64,000 bases of DNA from Alopecurus myosuroides (lineage: Eukaryota; Streptophyta; Magnoliopsida; Poales; Poaceae), in the NCBI GenBank assembly GCA_028641055.1, contig CM054060.1:316499344-316563343 (forward strand), written 5' to 3'. The translations under genes and the position numbers were made by a program. This document shows, in pieces, positions 32,198 to 43,328 of the stretch; the stretch's first letter is position 1; the number at the start of each line of letters is the position of its first letter. The notes below the pieces were generated by a model, which worked only from the letters and a program-made list of their open reading frames with translations, searched no databases and was not told the origin of the DNA.

Positions 32198-35100
32198 GTT
32201 GGCGCCCACCGTGGGGCAAACGACGTCAGGCGTAAAATTCCGATCTGGGATACTTGGCGGAATCGGAAGATCAATCACTGTCGGAAGCTTGGAGTTCGAC
32301 AACGACGTCGGGCGCTTCCTCGACAACGGATCCTACATACCGGCGCAAAACCACCTGGTAAGTGCCTGCGTGTTACCGATAGGATCTGCTAACATCTTTA
32401 TCGGACTAACTGCAGAAGCAATGGGGTTTTGCGGGTGGAAGCAAATTTATCCCACCCGCCCTATACCCAGTCGAAGATGACTATGATGCCGGATTCTGCT
32501 CAGATCGCCGACAAAAAAGTGATACACACTTTATCGGCATGGTGCAATTTGAAATCGCCGAAAACACGGATGACGGAAATCCCGTGCAAGAGGCAGACAA
32601 CAACGCACCCGTCATGGAGACGGAAGATCAAACACCCGTCATAGAGGCGGAAGATCCGACATCCATCAACAAGACGATGAACTCGGAAGCAGAATCCATG
32701 CTTGCCGCCATTGAGGCGAGGTTGGAGTCGGAAACCGGATCGGATAACTTCGACTCCGAAGACGAAGATGAGGACGCCTTTGTAAGAAAGGTTAAGTCCT
32801 TTCAAGAGGGATTCCATGAAGTTCTAATGGCGAAATCGGCTGATACCACGGACGCCGGCAGCCAGGAAAGCCCTAAAACCCCTCCGCCAGAGGAAGAGAG
32901 AGAAGACGGAGAAACTTCTCCGGTATTCCCCAATGTCAAGGAGATGACAGAAGATGAACCTGTCAAAAAACCTCCCTCTTCCAAGAAAAAGCACCGTGCT
33001 GCTAAAAAACTCCAATACAAAATCCGGAAGAAAAAATCAGCTGATCTCGCTGATGAAAACATGGAAGTAGGAGATGTTAGCGGAACAAAGCCTGCGGAGA
33101 AGAAATCCAAAGAAATCACTGCTCCGCCAATGACGGAACAGGAAGAGCAAGAGCTATTGCAAACACCAGTGGGACCAGATGAACCCCCTGAGATGCTGGA
33201 AGCCAGGAGACAAGCTTTCCAACGGCAACAGCAACATCTACTCAGATCTCGGCAACATCTCCAACAAACCCATAATGACATCAAGGTCATGAAGGAAGAA
33301 ATAGAGGAGTACGAGAGAAAGAATAGATCTGCGTTAAAACCTACTAGGTTACCCGGAATCGCAAGACCGGAAGAACTGCCGCCAAAAGAAAGGTTCCATA
33401 ACCCATCTTGGCAAAAGCAGGTAAACGGCAAAGATGCCAAGGGCGAACCAATATACAAGACCGCAGCAGAAAACGCGGAAGCAGCGTTCGCGATTCTTAA
33501 CAACGATCTGTATTCCAACGGGGAAAAACTCCAAGGGGTGTATGCTTTCCTAGGAAAAGCATTGCAACAACAACAGCGAGCCCAAGAGCGATCAGGGAGG
33601 CTGCATGATAACTCCGCCCTATGCAAAACAGCTACTTGCGTTGCTGGAGCACCTGGACCGGAAGAACCCGGGGATTCAGACAACTCAAAAGATAAAAAAG
33701 AGGGTCCGAGAAAAGACAAGAAAAACCCCGACAACCGGGATGCAGCGTCTAGGACCGGATCCCATCTCCCGAAAGATGGACATAAACCCCATGATCGGGA
33801 AGACAAACACCGGAAGGACGGCAAAATAATGCCACCTCCGAGAAACCCAGCTGAGAAAGCTGGAAGATACGATATACCTCACAGGCGTGAGAGATCCCGG
33901 ACACCTCCTAAGGACAAAGAAAGGCACAGGAGTAGAACTCCGCCTAATCCAAAAGGGCGTGACCACGGAAGAGATAGAAACAATCCCAGAAAAGCGCGTT
34001 CGCGCAACAATGGAAGAGAAAGGAGCAGATCCCCTTCCGTCCATTCAGCCAGAAGATATTCTGCACACATTGACAGAGCAGAAAAGGATGATCTATACTT
34101 TGGTCCTAAGTGTTTTACTGACAGGATCCGAAGAATAACGCTGCATTCTGGCTTTGCCAAGGTCGGTCCAACGTACCAGAAATACACCGGCAGCACAAAC
34201 CCGGATACCTGGCTCTCGGATTACTATACAGCCGTCCAGATCAACAATGGGACAGACTTGGAAGCTGTCAAGTTTCTTCCCCTAATATTGCTGGACGGAG
34301 CCAAAGATTGGATCAATGGATTACCATCAAGAACAGTCGACAGCTGGGATGATATGGCTAGAGTATTCACTCAGCATTTCCGGGGAACGTACAAACGCCC
34401 GAACAGCATCAACCAGCTAAACCGTTGCACGCAATTCGAAGATGAACCATACGTGGATTTCATCTCCAGATGGACAGCAATGGAGAATAGTTGCTCTGGA
34501 GTAACTGACGTACAAGCAATGCATGCTTTCGTCAATGGCCTAAAACCCGGACTCGTACCGTTCATGGTTGGTTCCAAAAAGCACAAAGATCTTGGATCTA
34601 TGCTTACAACTGCCAATGAGCACGCTGCAGCCAAAGACGACATCAGAGCAAGAGGAGGCAATATCGAATCACTGATACTTGCCAAGAAAACCCCCCGTTC
34701 TGACAAAAAAGGAACTCCAGAAACAACGACGAAACCCAAAGAGGTCAACATAGCCTTTGGAGGAGAAAAGGGAAACAAGTGGAAAGGACGCAACCCAGAT
34801 CCAATCAACTACACTCCAGAGGAGTGGGAAAGGATTAAGTCGGAACCTTGTGTTCACCACTCGCAATTTGGGAAACCCACCCATACAAACGCGCAATGCC
34901 GGCTAAATAAGCACATGAAAGGCAGTGCAGGAGACGGAAGTAAGGGGAAGGGTTCCAAAAGGAAACCCGCCAAACAAAAGCCAGAAGCTGACAAAGAAGA
35001 CAACGAATCGGACACTGACGAAAAAATCCAGGAACAACAGCGTAAAGGCGAACCCAAGTTTCCAAGAGTTGATGGAGAAGCAATGCTAACTTTCTTAGCA

Positions 35101-35874
35101 ACCCCGTCAGCAAAGGTGGCCAAAAGAACACTTCGAGAAATAAACGCGGTTGTTCCGGCAACCCCGAAATTCTTGAAGTACTCCAACACACCGATAATCT
35201 GGGATCAGTCTGATCATCCCGGAAATATCCCTGAACCCGACACACAAGCTCTTGTTGTAAGCCCTATTGTTCAAAACACTAGGCTAAGAAGAGTGCTGAT
35301 GGATGGAGGATCCAGCATTAATATAATGTACCTGGATACACTGAAGCATCTGAAGATTTCCGAGTCTCAGCTCAACTACAGCAACATACGTTTCCATGGC
35401 ATTGTCCCTGGCAGGCAAGCACGATCCCTAGGAGAAATTTCCCTAGATGTCACCTTCGGAGATAAAGATCACTTCCGGCAGGAAAAAGTATCCTTCGAAG
35501 TAGTGCCGTTCGAAAGCGTGTATCACGCAATACTCGGACGTCGAGCTTTCGCCAAATTCATGGCAAGATCTTGTTATATCTATAACAAGCTGAAGATGCC
35601 AGGACCCAAGGGAGGAGTAATCACTATAGCCGGTGATTTCAAGCTGGCAAACGAGTTGGAGAAAGAAAACGCCCTTTGCGCTCAGAGAGTCATAGCAAAG
35701 GAAGAACTGAAGGAATTAGCCAAGGAGGTATCGTCGTCAGAAATGCCGGCAGGAAAAGAAACCCGGAAGCCAATAGACAGCTTCAAGGCGTCCGAAAATA
35801 CAAGACAGGTAATCCAAGATCCCAAAGATCCGACAAAATTTGTCGTCATAGGGACTGGGATGACTGACAAATAG
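32157..35874 (+). pseudogene. Tat-B gag-protease (one frameshift near 32434)
   Basis: Capsid polyprotein fused to aspartic protease. The start ATG (32157) lies 41 bases inside the LTR. One inserted G near 32434 shifts the frame; from 32539 it is open for 1111 codons. Order: acidic region; coiled-coil-like stretch with poly-Gln-type runs (RQAFQRQQQHLLRSRQHLQQ); basic Arg/Ser region (RRERSRTPPKDKERHRSRTP); gag core (DGAKDWINGLPSRTVDSWDD, NRCTQFEDEPYVDFISRW); zinc-finger-like CVHHSQFGKPTHTNAQC; protease with LMDGGSSINIMYLDTLKHL and HAILGRRAFAKFMARS. The protease has DGG where DSG/DTG is usual, as in Tat-A. Apart from the frameshift the copy looks well preserved. Confidence 0.85.
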
Positions 35875-36828
35875 GAAGGCGAGCTCATCAAGTTCCTCCG
35901 TGAGAACTGGGATATTTTTGCCTGGTGTCCAGCCGACATGCCAGGTGTACCCAGGGAACTTGCTGAGCACCAACTCAAGGTTATTCCTGGATCAAAACCC
36001 GTCAAACAAGGTCTCCGTCGATTTGACGGAAGAAGACGGAAGGCTATTGGCAAGGAAATTATCCGGCTTTTAGCAGCGGATTTCATCAAGGAAGTAATCC
36101 ATACTGACTGGTCCGCAAATCCGGTATTAGTACCGAAGAAAGACACTACTGCTCTTAGAATGTGTATAGATTACACAGGCTTGAACAAATTGTGTCCGAA
36201 AGATAGGTTTGCATTACCGTGAATCGATCAAATAATAGATGCCACCGCAGGCTCTGAGCTTTTGTGCTTTTTGGATGCATACTCCGGGTACCACCAAATA
36301 CGCATGAAAAAGGAAGATCAAATTAAGACTTATTTCATAACCCCATACGGGACGTATTACTACGTAACCATGCCGTTTGGCCTGAAGAACGCAGGTGCAA
36401 CCTACCAGCGTTGCATGCAATGTTGTTTGCATAGTCAGATTGGAAAAAATGTCCATGTTTATGTGGACGATATTGCTGTCGTAACCAAGGAAAAAGATAC
36501 ACTCCTTGAGGATTTGCGAGAAACTTTCGAAAACTTACGCACCTACAAGATGAAGTTGAATCCATCTAAATGCGTATTCGGGGTTCCCTCAGGAAAACTT
36601 CTGGGTTTCATCGTTTCTCACAGAGGAATAGAAGTTAACCCGGAAAAGATCAAGGCAATCTTGAACATCACAAAACCTACCTGCGTCAAAGATGTCCAAA
36701 GATTGACGGGTTCCGCAGCTGCCGTTAGCAGATTTATTAGTCGGCTGGGGGCTAAAACCCTAACACTATACAAGTTGTTGAAGAAATCCGACAAAGTCAA
36801 GTGGATAGCAAAGCTTTGGAATACCTAG
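35875..36828 (+). pseudogene. Tat-B reverse transcriptase, C-terminally truncated
   Basis: Follows the protease stop at 35872-35874 in a polyprotein context. Fragments: VPRELAEHQLKVIPG, FDGRRRKAIGKEIIRLL, CIDYTGLNKLCPKDRFALP, then a TGA where Tat-A has CGA (Arg), FLDAYSGYHQIRMKK, TMPFGLKNAGATYQRCM and catalytic VYVDDIAVVTKEKD. The thumb/connection region ends at LLKKSDKVKW and then reads into unrelated sequence (IAKLWNT). The RNase H and integrase present in Tat-A (12916-15065) are deleted. Confidence 0.88.
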
Positions 36829-37477
36829 CAGTTATGTCTCTTCCATACTTAGTTCAATATCTATGTAAACATCTTTTGAGATCATGAAATAAAGTTGTTG
36901 GATTTCTGGCATCCATGTTTTTTACAAGTTTATTATAGTAAAAGCATGTTTCCACCTTCTCTATTTCCCAATGATCTTACAAAATACTCAATGTTAACCC
37001 GAATTGTGCCTGCGTACTCGGCGTTAAGAAACTGAATGTTTTTTCAGCCTGTTAACGGCTAAAGGAAACTTGAATTGCCTGCGTGCCCAAGTTTCGGTCA
37101 AAAAATTCCTTGTTTCTCTAACCATTATCTGATTGCGTATGTGTTGGGTTACTGGAGCTAGTTAGTAAAAATGCCTTTAGCATGATCCATGTTTCCGAGT
37201 TTAAACTGATTGGTTACACCCAGTTACTCGACATGATGATTCATATTGCTATTTGAGCCATTTCAAACACTAAGGACAGTTAAAACATATATGCCAGAGA
37301 ACTTAGAAGATAAAGGAATAGTAACATCCGAAAAACCTTGCAAAAAATTTCATAATTAAGACTGCAAAAGGCGGAATTTTTCACTAATACAAATAGAAGC
37401 ATTACATTTTGGATTACATTGAAAGAACAGTAATGCTCCTATTGTTTACTATTACTATCCAGGTCCAAGGTAGCCCT
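36829..37477. other. Untranslated region between truncated pol and the Tat-B accessory gene
   Basis: Counterpart of 12183-12830 in Tat-A (reverse-complement orientation). No coding capacity. It contains two related blocks with ATTGTGCCTGCGT and AATTGCCTGCGTGCC (about 37000 and 37075) that match blocks in Tat-A. The sequence just after the RT break (CAGTTATGTCTCTTCCATAC) corresponds to the region just downstream of the Tat-A integrase, which fixes the right side of the deletion. Confidence 0.6.
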
Positions 37478-40422
37478 TCAAGCATCTGATTCCTCCTCGC
37501 TGCTGTCGTCCTCGGGGATTGGAGGGATCTCCTCTTCTGGATAATTGACGGAAATATTTACCATGGAGGCGATCTGGGTGGCGTGGCCTTTGATTTCATC
37601 AAAGATGGTATTTCGCTGAGTATCCGTGTATCCTTGAGGGACACCGGACGCCACGCGCCAAGATTTAGCACCAGGGTAGTGCATGCGCATAAGGCCGAGT
37701 GCCATGCGTGCACCACCCCGTGCAGCGGAACGCAGGATGGAATCCCTGGATTCCGCCACCTCCATGATGGCTCCCGGAAGTTTTTCAACCTCCGAGAACT
37801 CCCCAGTCCTTGCGGGAAGGAACTTGTTCACCAGCTGCATTCCAGCAGCACGGATCGAAGTCCACATCTTCCCAAAGGCCTGGATCCCTTCAAGTCGGGT
37901 ACCATCTGGGGTATCTCCTGTTTTTTCCGACAAAACAACCAAAAGTGTTAGGTGAAAAACAGAGAAGAAAAACAAGATATGGAAAAATAAAAAAGGTAAC
38001 AGAAAATTACCGATAAGCTTGTCGATCTCGGAGATTTCCTCCAGGCGAAGATTCAGAGCATTTTCTAAATCCTGAATGGTGGATTTATCCTTCTCCGCTT
38101 GCTCGGAAGCCTTGGAGTTGGCAACTCCAAGGGCCAAGTTGCTGGCCTCCAGATCCTTTTGAGCCTTCACAAGATGCTTGTGAAGCTCCAAATTCTCCTT
38201 TCGGAGATTCTCGGCATTGCCGGCATCTTCAGCTATCTGCTTGGCCTTGGCCAAAGCAGCTGGAAAGCAAAGAAAATTCCGAGTTTAGAAAATTTCCGGA
38301 ATAAGTACTTAGACAAAAAATTGAATCGCAAAATTTAGAGGAAAAATGTTTACTTGTTGTTTCCGACAAAGCGAGCTGAGACGATGCCAGTTCCGCCTCT
38401 CTCTCCTCAAGAATAGAAAGAAGATTTCTAACCTCTTTATTCTTGATGGTGAGTTTGTTGAAAACTTCCATGTTAATGGCTTCGGCGGTTTGCTCGAACA
38501 TAGCAAGGAAAAGAATGGTTACAAAAAGCATCAAAGCAAAAAAGGCATGCAGTTTTGTTTAATGCTTGGGGGCTAGAGTTACATACCTGGCTCATTCGTT
38601 GCAAACCCGCCAAGTTTTCTTTCAACTCTTTTGCGTATTCCGCAAAAAGGGTTCCGGCCGCGCTTAGGCCGTCATTGATAATCTTGAAGTCCTTGTCAAA
38701 GGTGGGAATTTCTTCGTCGAAAGTCCGAGGAAATTTTCCCACCTCTGGAGCCGCCCTTTCCCTCGTGTCCGTGTCCGACACAACAGGCTGGCTGGGCTCC
38801 AACGGCTTGGTCGTGGGGGCTGTAGCGTGCTCTTCCGCCATTGTGGACGGTGTGTCCGGGGCGACGGTGGGAGAAGGTTGACCGCCTCGGCTGGAAACAA
38901 CTTTGTGTTTCTTGAGCTTCTTCGGCTTTAGGTTGGAGGGAGGCAGGCTAAAAACAAAAAACCCGGAAAAGTTAAAACACGGAAGATGGATGAAAAGTTC
39001 CCATGAAAGAAAAAGAACCCAGAAGAAAGAACCTGGAAGTGACGACGGGGATTCCGTCAAGGTCGATAACTTCCTCAGAGGAAGAAATCTTCTTGCGCTT
39101 GCGTCCACCTGTAGCAGCGGTGCGCAGCGCGTCCAGCTCAGCCTCGGAGGCCAACTCCGAGTCTGGAAGATCCGCGAACTGTCGGAAAAACAAATCGGAA
39201 TCAGAAGCTAGAAAATCCGAGAAAGAATGCTGAAACTATACCCAAATGACTGAAAAATTACCTTGGGGACTGGATTGTCGGCCGTATACATTGGCCGACT
39301 CGCTTCGTATTGGTCGCGTGATGCGACCAACTGGTTGATGCGCTGTCGAAGCTCCTTTGCGGGCCAATCTTTGTTGGTTGTCCGCATTGGATCCTTGGCT
39401 CCCGTGTATTCGCACAGGAGGCGACCACCGTGGTTGGCCAATGGCTGAATCCGTCTATTCAACCAGCAAAAGACCGTGTCCATGCCGTTCAAAGGTGGAG
39501 TGGAGGAGGTGAGCTTAGCGATGTGCCGCTTGATCCTTAGTAGATCAGGCGGCAGAACCTGGATGGCTTCCGTTCCCCAGTTGTCTTGGGGAACTGCGGC
39601 AGAGTTCGAGAAAGGAGGAACCCCGATGGCTTCCTTAGGGAAAGGCACATCGGGATGGTAAAAGAAGGAACCCGTCCAAAATTTGACGGATTCCGACGTT
39701 TTGATCTTGGGGAACCAATCTTCTCGAAATCTCCGAAGAGTGAAAGAGATGGTTCCGCAAGTCGGGAGTGCGCCCTCCGAAGAGTTCCGCTTAACCCCGA
39801 AGCAATACGTCCAAAAGTCTAACCTAGGTTCTAGCCCTAAGTAGCCCTCGAACAAAGCCTGAAAGCCGGCCATGTAGAGGATGGAATTGGGTGGCAGGTT
39901 GTGGGGCTGGATGTTGTAATGGGAAAGAACTTGGAGGAAGAAGGCGGAAGGTGGAAGGCCCATACCTCGAAGAAGATGGGAGGAGAGGAGAACCCTTTCG
40001 CCGTCTTTCGGCGTTGGTTCATTCTCGTCCTCTGAAAGACGCCACTTCCCCTTAAGGACCAAGCCTTCTTTTTCCATGTTTGGAAGAAGAGCCGGGGGAA
40101 TGCTGCAGGCAATCTAGTTGCGTGCAGATTCCGTCTCTTCATCCGCTCCGGTGGCGGCGGTGGCCACAGCTTCCGCGGCGGCGAGCTCGTCACCGACGAG
40201 CTGGATCTTCTCCTCCGCCGTTTCAGGAGCAAACGGCGGGGAAGCGGCGGAGCTCGCGCCCGCAACGTCCGCGGCGGCGGAAAGGTTTTCTCCGCCCGCC
40301 GTGGAGGCCGCGGTTTTCTCTGGCTCGTCGCCGGCGTGCTTGGGTGACCCAAGTTGTGGATCTAGGTCGCCGATGAGGTCGTCGATGGCGGCGCGAGTAG
40401 GCGAGGACGGTGAGGTTGCCAT
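37478..40422 (-). pseudogene. Tat-B antisense accessory gene, six exons, one in-frame stop
   Basis: Exons on the minus strand: 40422-39262, 39178-39033, 38947-38587, 38492-38354, 38259-38011, 37917-37478. All five introns are GT-AG and 83-94 bases long. Joined exons give 832 codons including the terminator, with phases 0, 2, 0, 1, 1. One TAG at 40114-40116 interrupts exon 1. The N-terminus (from MATSPSSPTRAAIDDLIGD) is Ala/Glu-rich. The middle resembles the plant 'putative gypsy type transposon' domain (LPPNSILYMAGFQALFEGYL, DFWTYCFGVKRNSSEGALP). The C-terminal half is coiled-coil-like (NKLTIKNKEVRNLLSILEER) and ends with an acidic EEESDA. A TATA box lies about 140 bases upstream. Function is unknown; antisense extra ORFs are known in Tat elements. 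Confidence 0.78.
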
Positions 40423-40557
40423 TTCCTGGCGGCGCGATTCGTTTCCGGTGTGCTTGGAGGCGAGGTGCGCTCGGGGCAGTGCTTTGCTTGAGAGCTCGTG
40501 CGCGTCAATGGCAAGTGCGGTGAGAGTGCGGAAGATTTTCGTTGAGGACGAGGATGG

Positions 40558-40567
40558 CTATTTATAG
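40558..40567 (-). promoter_or_regulatory. TATA box of the Tat-B accessory gene
   Basis: The minus strand reads CTATAAATAG, close to the ideal plant TATA consensus, about 136-145 bases upstream of the ATG at 40422. This allows a start site near 40530 and a leader of about 110 bases. It lies inside the element and not in an LTR, so the accessory gene would have its own promoter. Confidence 0.65.
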
Positions 40568-40961
40568 CTAAAAATCCGTCAAGATACGGGCCAACGACTA
40601 TTTTGACCGTTGGATGTTTGCCGCGTGTCACTCGCCGGAAAATCCGGGAAATGAAACGACAGGGTAATGATGGTTATCTCCTCGTTTCCCGCGAGAATCT
40701 GTCAGAGATAAGTTTCTGGGTTTTCCGAGTAAAACCCAAACGTCACTTACGTCAGCATGGTTAAGTGCGCTGACGCAAGAAGTTTCTTCTCCGCGAAGGA
40801 TCGTGAGAGAAAAGCCGGATTTTCAGGATTTCGAGTTTCATGTTACCATCTTTTTCAAAAGAAGAATAAGAAGAATCAAGACTGCTGAATCAATATTTCT
40901 CGGACAAAGTATATTTGGCGAAAGACGGAGAATCAGAGTTTCGATCCTTCTTGGGGGCTAC

Positions 40962-41515
40962 TGTCGGATATATACCAAATAGGGGTATAGAAGATGGTAG
41001 ACAAAGTGCCGGATTACCAGGGTGGCCTAAGTGGTAGTGGGCTTAGGTCCATTAGGCGGCCCAGTAATCCGACGCACAGAAGTCGGATTCTAGAAGAACC
41101 CGGATCACGGCCCATGTGATCTGGCTTGGAGGAGAAGACGGATTCCTTGTTTTCCAAGTTACAAGTTACCGTAGTCTTCTAGGTTTCCTATTCTGTAAGC
41201 CCTAATCCGGCTATTATATAAAGCCGGACGGGAGATAGATAGGAGGAGAACGAATAACAGAGAAGCTCTACGCCAGCTCGCCGAGAAGCTCATCCTCGTC
41301 GAGCAGCTTAGATCTAAACCCTCACATTGTATCCCTGTTTACGGGCTTTAGTCCCGATTAGTGAGAAGTGCAGGAGTAGGCACGTCGTACTGTCGCGACG
41401 TACCGAACCTGGGTAAATCCTGTGTTCTGTGTTTACTACGCGATCCCGTTACCCCACGTCTCTACCGTAGTCTCATGGCACCCCCGTCTATGAAAACTAC
41501 TACGATGTCTCGACA
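40962..41515 (+). repeat. Tat-B 3' LTR
   Basis: 554 bp, one base longer than the other copies (an extra A in CCCGGATCACGG). Preceded by TTGGGGGCTAC, the polypurine tract. Ends CGACA and is followed by the target-site copy ATTAG (41516-41520). TATATAAAG box at 41215-41223. Confidence 0.92.
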
Positions 41516-42320
41516 ATTAGGTTTATGTCCAGATTGTTAATCACCATTATATCACCTCTGATCATGATCCATATGATGTCTTGTGAGTAGTTCGTGTTGT
41601 TCTTGAGGACATGGGAGAAGTCAAGTTGTTAGTAGTGAAGTAATGTTGAGTAATATTTAATGGTTTGATATTTAAGTTGTGGTGTTATTCTTCTAGTGGT
41701 GTCATGTGAACATCGACTACATGATACTTCACCATTTATGGGCCTAGGGGAATGCATCATGTATTTGGATACTAATTGTGGGGTTTCCGGAGTGACAGAA
41801 ACCTGAACCCCCGTTAGGAAACCATTACACGAGGGAGCGTAGGATCCCGGAGTTTAAACTTGTGGTTAGATTTATTTCTTAGTTACTTTCTTGTAGTTGC
41901 GGGTGCTTGCAAGGGGTATAATCACAAGTATCTATTAGTCTTGGATGGGACGGTACATTATCATAGGTTCACTCAGACAACACTTATCAAAACACTAAAG
42001 ATTATTCAGCGGCATGAAACAAAAGCACTTGATAGAAACCTCTCGTGTGTCCCCGAGAATGTTTGTTAATCATAAGTAAATCCACCGGCTGTCCTTTGCT
42101 GAAGAAAGGATTGGGTCACTTGCTGCAATTATTATTACTGCATTTTATTTACTCACACTTTATTTATCTGCAATATAAAAAACCCCTACAAATTTATCTT
42201 TCAGTATTTATAGTTATTCCTTCATCGAAACTGCTTGTCAACACCTTCTGCTCCTCGTTGGGTTTGACACTCTTATTTATCGAAGTACTATGATACACCC
42301 CCTATACTTGTTGGTCATCA
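41516..42320 (+). repeat. Athila-B 5' LTR, second part
   Basis: Resumes the Athila-B LTR after Tat-B, starting with the duplicated ATTAG and GTTTATGTCCAGATTG, matching 50432 onward. Ends TGGTCATCA at 42320. Together with 29555-30268 it gives 1514 bp, matching the 1515-bp 3' LTR. Confidence 0.88.
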
Positions 42321-42331
42321 AGACTATTTTC

Positions 42332-42349
42332 TGGCGCCGTTGTCGGAGA
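42332..42349 (+). other. Primer-binding site of Athila-B
   Basis: TGGCGCCGTTGTCGGAGA, 11 bases after the LTR end. It is the tRNA-Asp-type site seen in Athila-A with a few changes. It confirms plus orientation. Confidence 0.78.
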
Positions 42350-42436
42350 GTGAAGCGTTATTGGGAAGTGGAAATTGATAAAGGAAGCTTCTGCTGTAAG
42401 TGCTGTTTTTATTACTGTCTACTGCTTTATTACACT

Positions 42437-43328
42437 ATGTTTGGATCTCCTTTTGAATCCTTATTTGCGGGTACTGCTTCCACTGCTAGGCTAGTAAGTG
42501 ACCCACCGCCTGATGATTTGGATCCTTATAAAATACCTATAAAGATTGTTAAACATGTTATGAATAACTGCTATTCAGGTGATGGAACTGTCCATCCTGG
42601 TGATCATTTGCTCTTTTTACATTAATTATGCGAGTTGTTCAAGTGTGTAGGTATTAAAATGGGCCAAGTGAAGAGGAAATCATTCTCTATATCATTGACA
42701 GGCCGAGCCGCTGAATGGTTCAAACTGCTGAAAAATAGCCAGACTATTGGATGGGAGGAAATTGTACCTCTCTTTTATTCTAAGTTCTATCCTCCCGGTG
42801 AAATTCATAGAGATCGGAATTATATATATATATAATTTTTGGCCTCATGACGGAGAGAGTATTGCCCAAGAATGGGGGAGGTTGAAGTTACTAATGCTCA
42901 AATACCCCATTCATGAGCTCCCCCGTAATATTGTTATTAATAATTTCTATGCAAGGCTTTCTCTTTATGATAAGGATTTATTGGATGCTTCTAGTTCTGG
43001 ATCATTTACACCTATGAAGGATGAAGCGAAATGGGATCTTCTTGACCGTATTCAAGAAAACACTGAAGGATGGGAGAATGACAAAGGTAGAAAGTCAGGT
43101 ATAAATAATGATTATGAATGCATTAAAACTTTTATGTCATCTGATGATTATCATAATGTTAGTATTGTTTATGGCCTTGATTCTTAAGTTGTTGCAAACT
43201 TATATAAGGCTTTTGCTTCCTATATTGATATTCCCAAAAAGGAATGGGATAAGTACCATGCACCTTATAAAGATACTGTTAATTGTGTTCCTGCTAGAGA
43301 TATAGAAGTTCATACCATTGATTCTATT
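42437..43328 (+). pseudogene. Athila-B gag, decayed
   Basis: Capsid protein. Start ATG at 42437 (MFGSPFESLFAGTASTARLV). A TAA at 42623-42625 and a (TA)n-type expansion at about 42823-42835 break the frame. Recognisable gag core: SISLTGRAAEWFKLLKNSQ, GWEEIVPLFYSKFYPPGEIH, then in another frame DGESIAQEWGRLKLLMLKYP and INNFYARLSLYDKDLLDASS. After a TAA at 43185 the reading continues (VVANLYKAFASYIDIPKKEW) toward the protease. Confidence 0.8.

Larger units (their letters stand above)
30134..32885 (+). repeat. 1376-bp tandem duplication spanning LTR host, Tat-B LTR and gag start
   Basis: 30134-31509 is repeated at 31510-32885 with only about five differences, including one inserted G near 32434. 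Each unit contains 135 bp of Athila-B LTR with the ATTAG target site, a complete 553-bp Tat-B LTR, the primer-binding site and 0.7 kb of gag. At the junction (about 31504-31510) gag sequence ending AAAACCCCT is joined through CAG to CTCCACC of the host LTR. Because host sequence is included, the duplication happened after Tat-B inserted. Confidence 0.9.
30269..41515 (+). mobile_element. Tat-B: Tat-type retrotransposon with RNase H/integrase deletion
   Basis: Three LTR copies (30269-30821, 31645-32197, 40962-41515), the first created by local duplication. Internal order: gag-protease (32157-35874), RT (to 36828), then a jump straight into the region downstream of integrase. Relative to Tat-A about 2.2 kb (both RNase H domains and integrase) is missing. 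The antisense accessory gene (37478-40422, minus strand) and a polypurine tract (TTGGGGGCTAC before 40962) follow. LTRs differ at roughly 1%, so the insertion is young. It cannot integrate without helper proteins. Confidence 0.9.

Noticed and set aside
32802..33824. 340-codon minus-strand ORF opposite Tat-B gag, with a related one in Tat-A at 18112-18738 (+)
   Set aside because: It mirrors a well-supported gag frame in both elements, and its composition (Cys and Ser runs) is what the complement of Gln/Glu/Lys-rich gag gives. No start context or domain.
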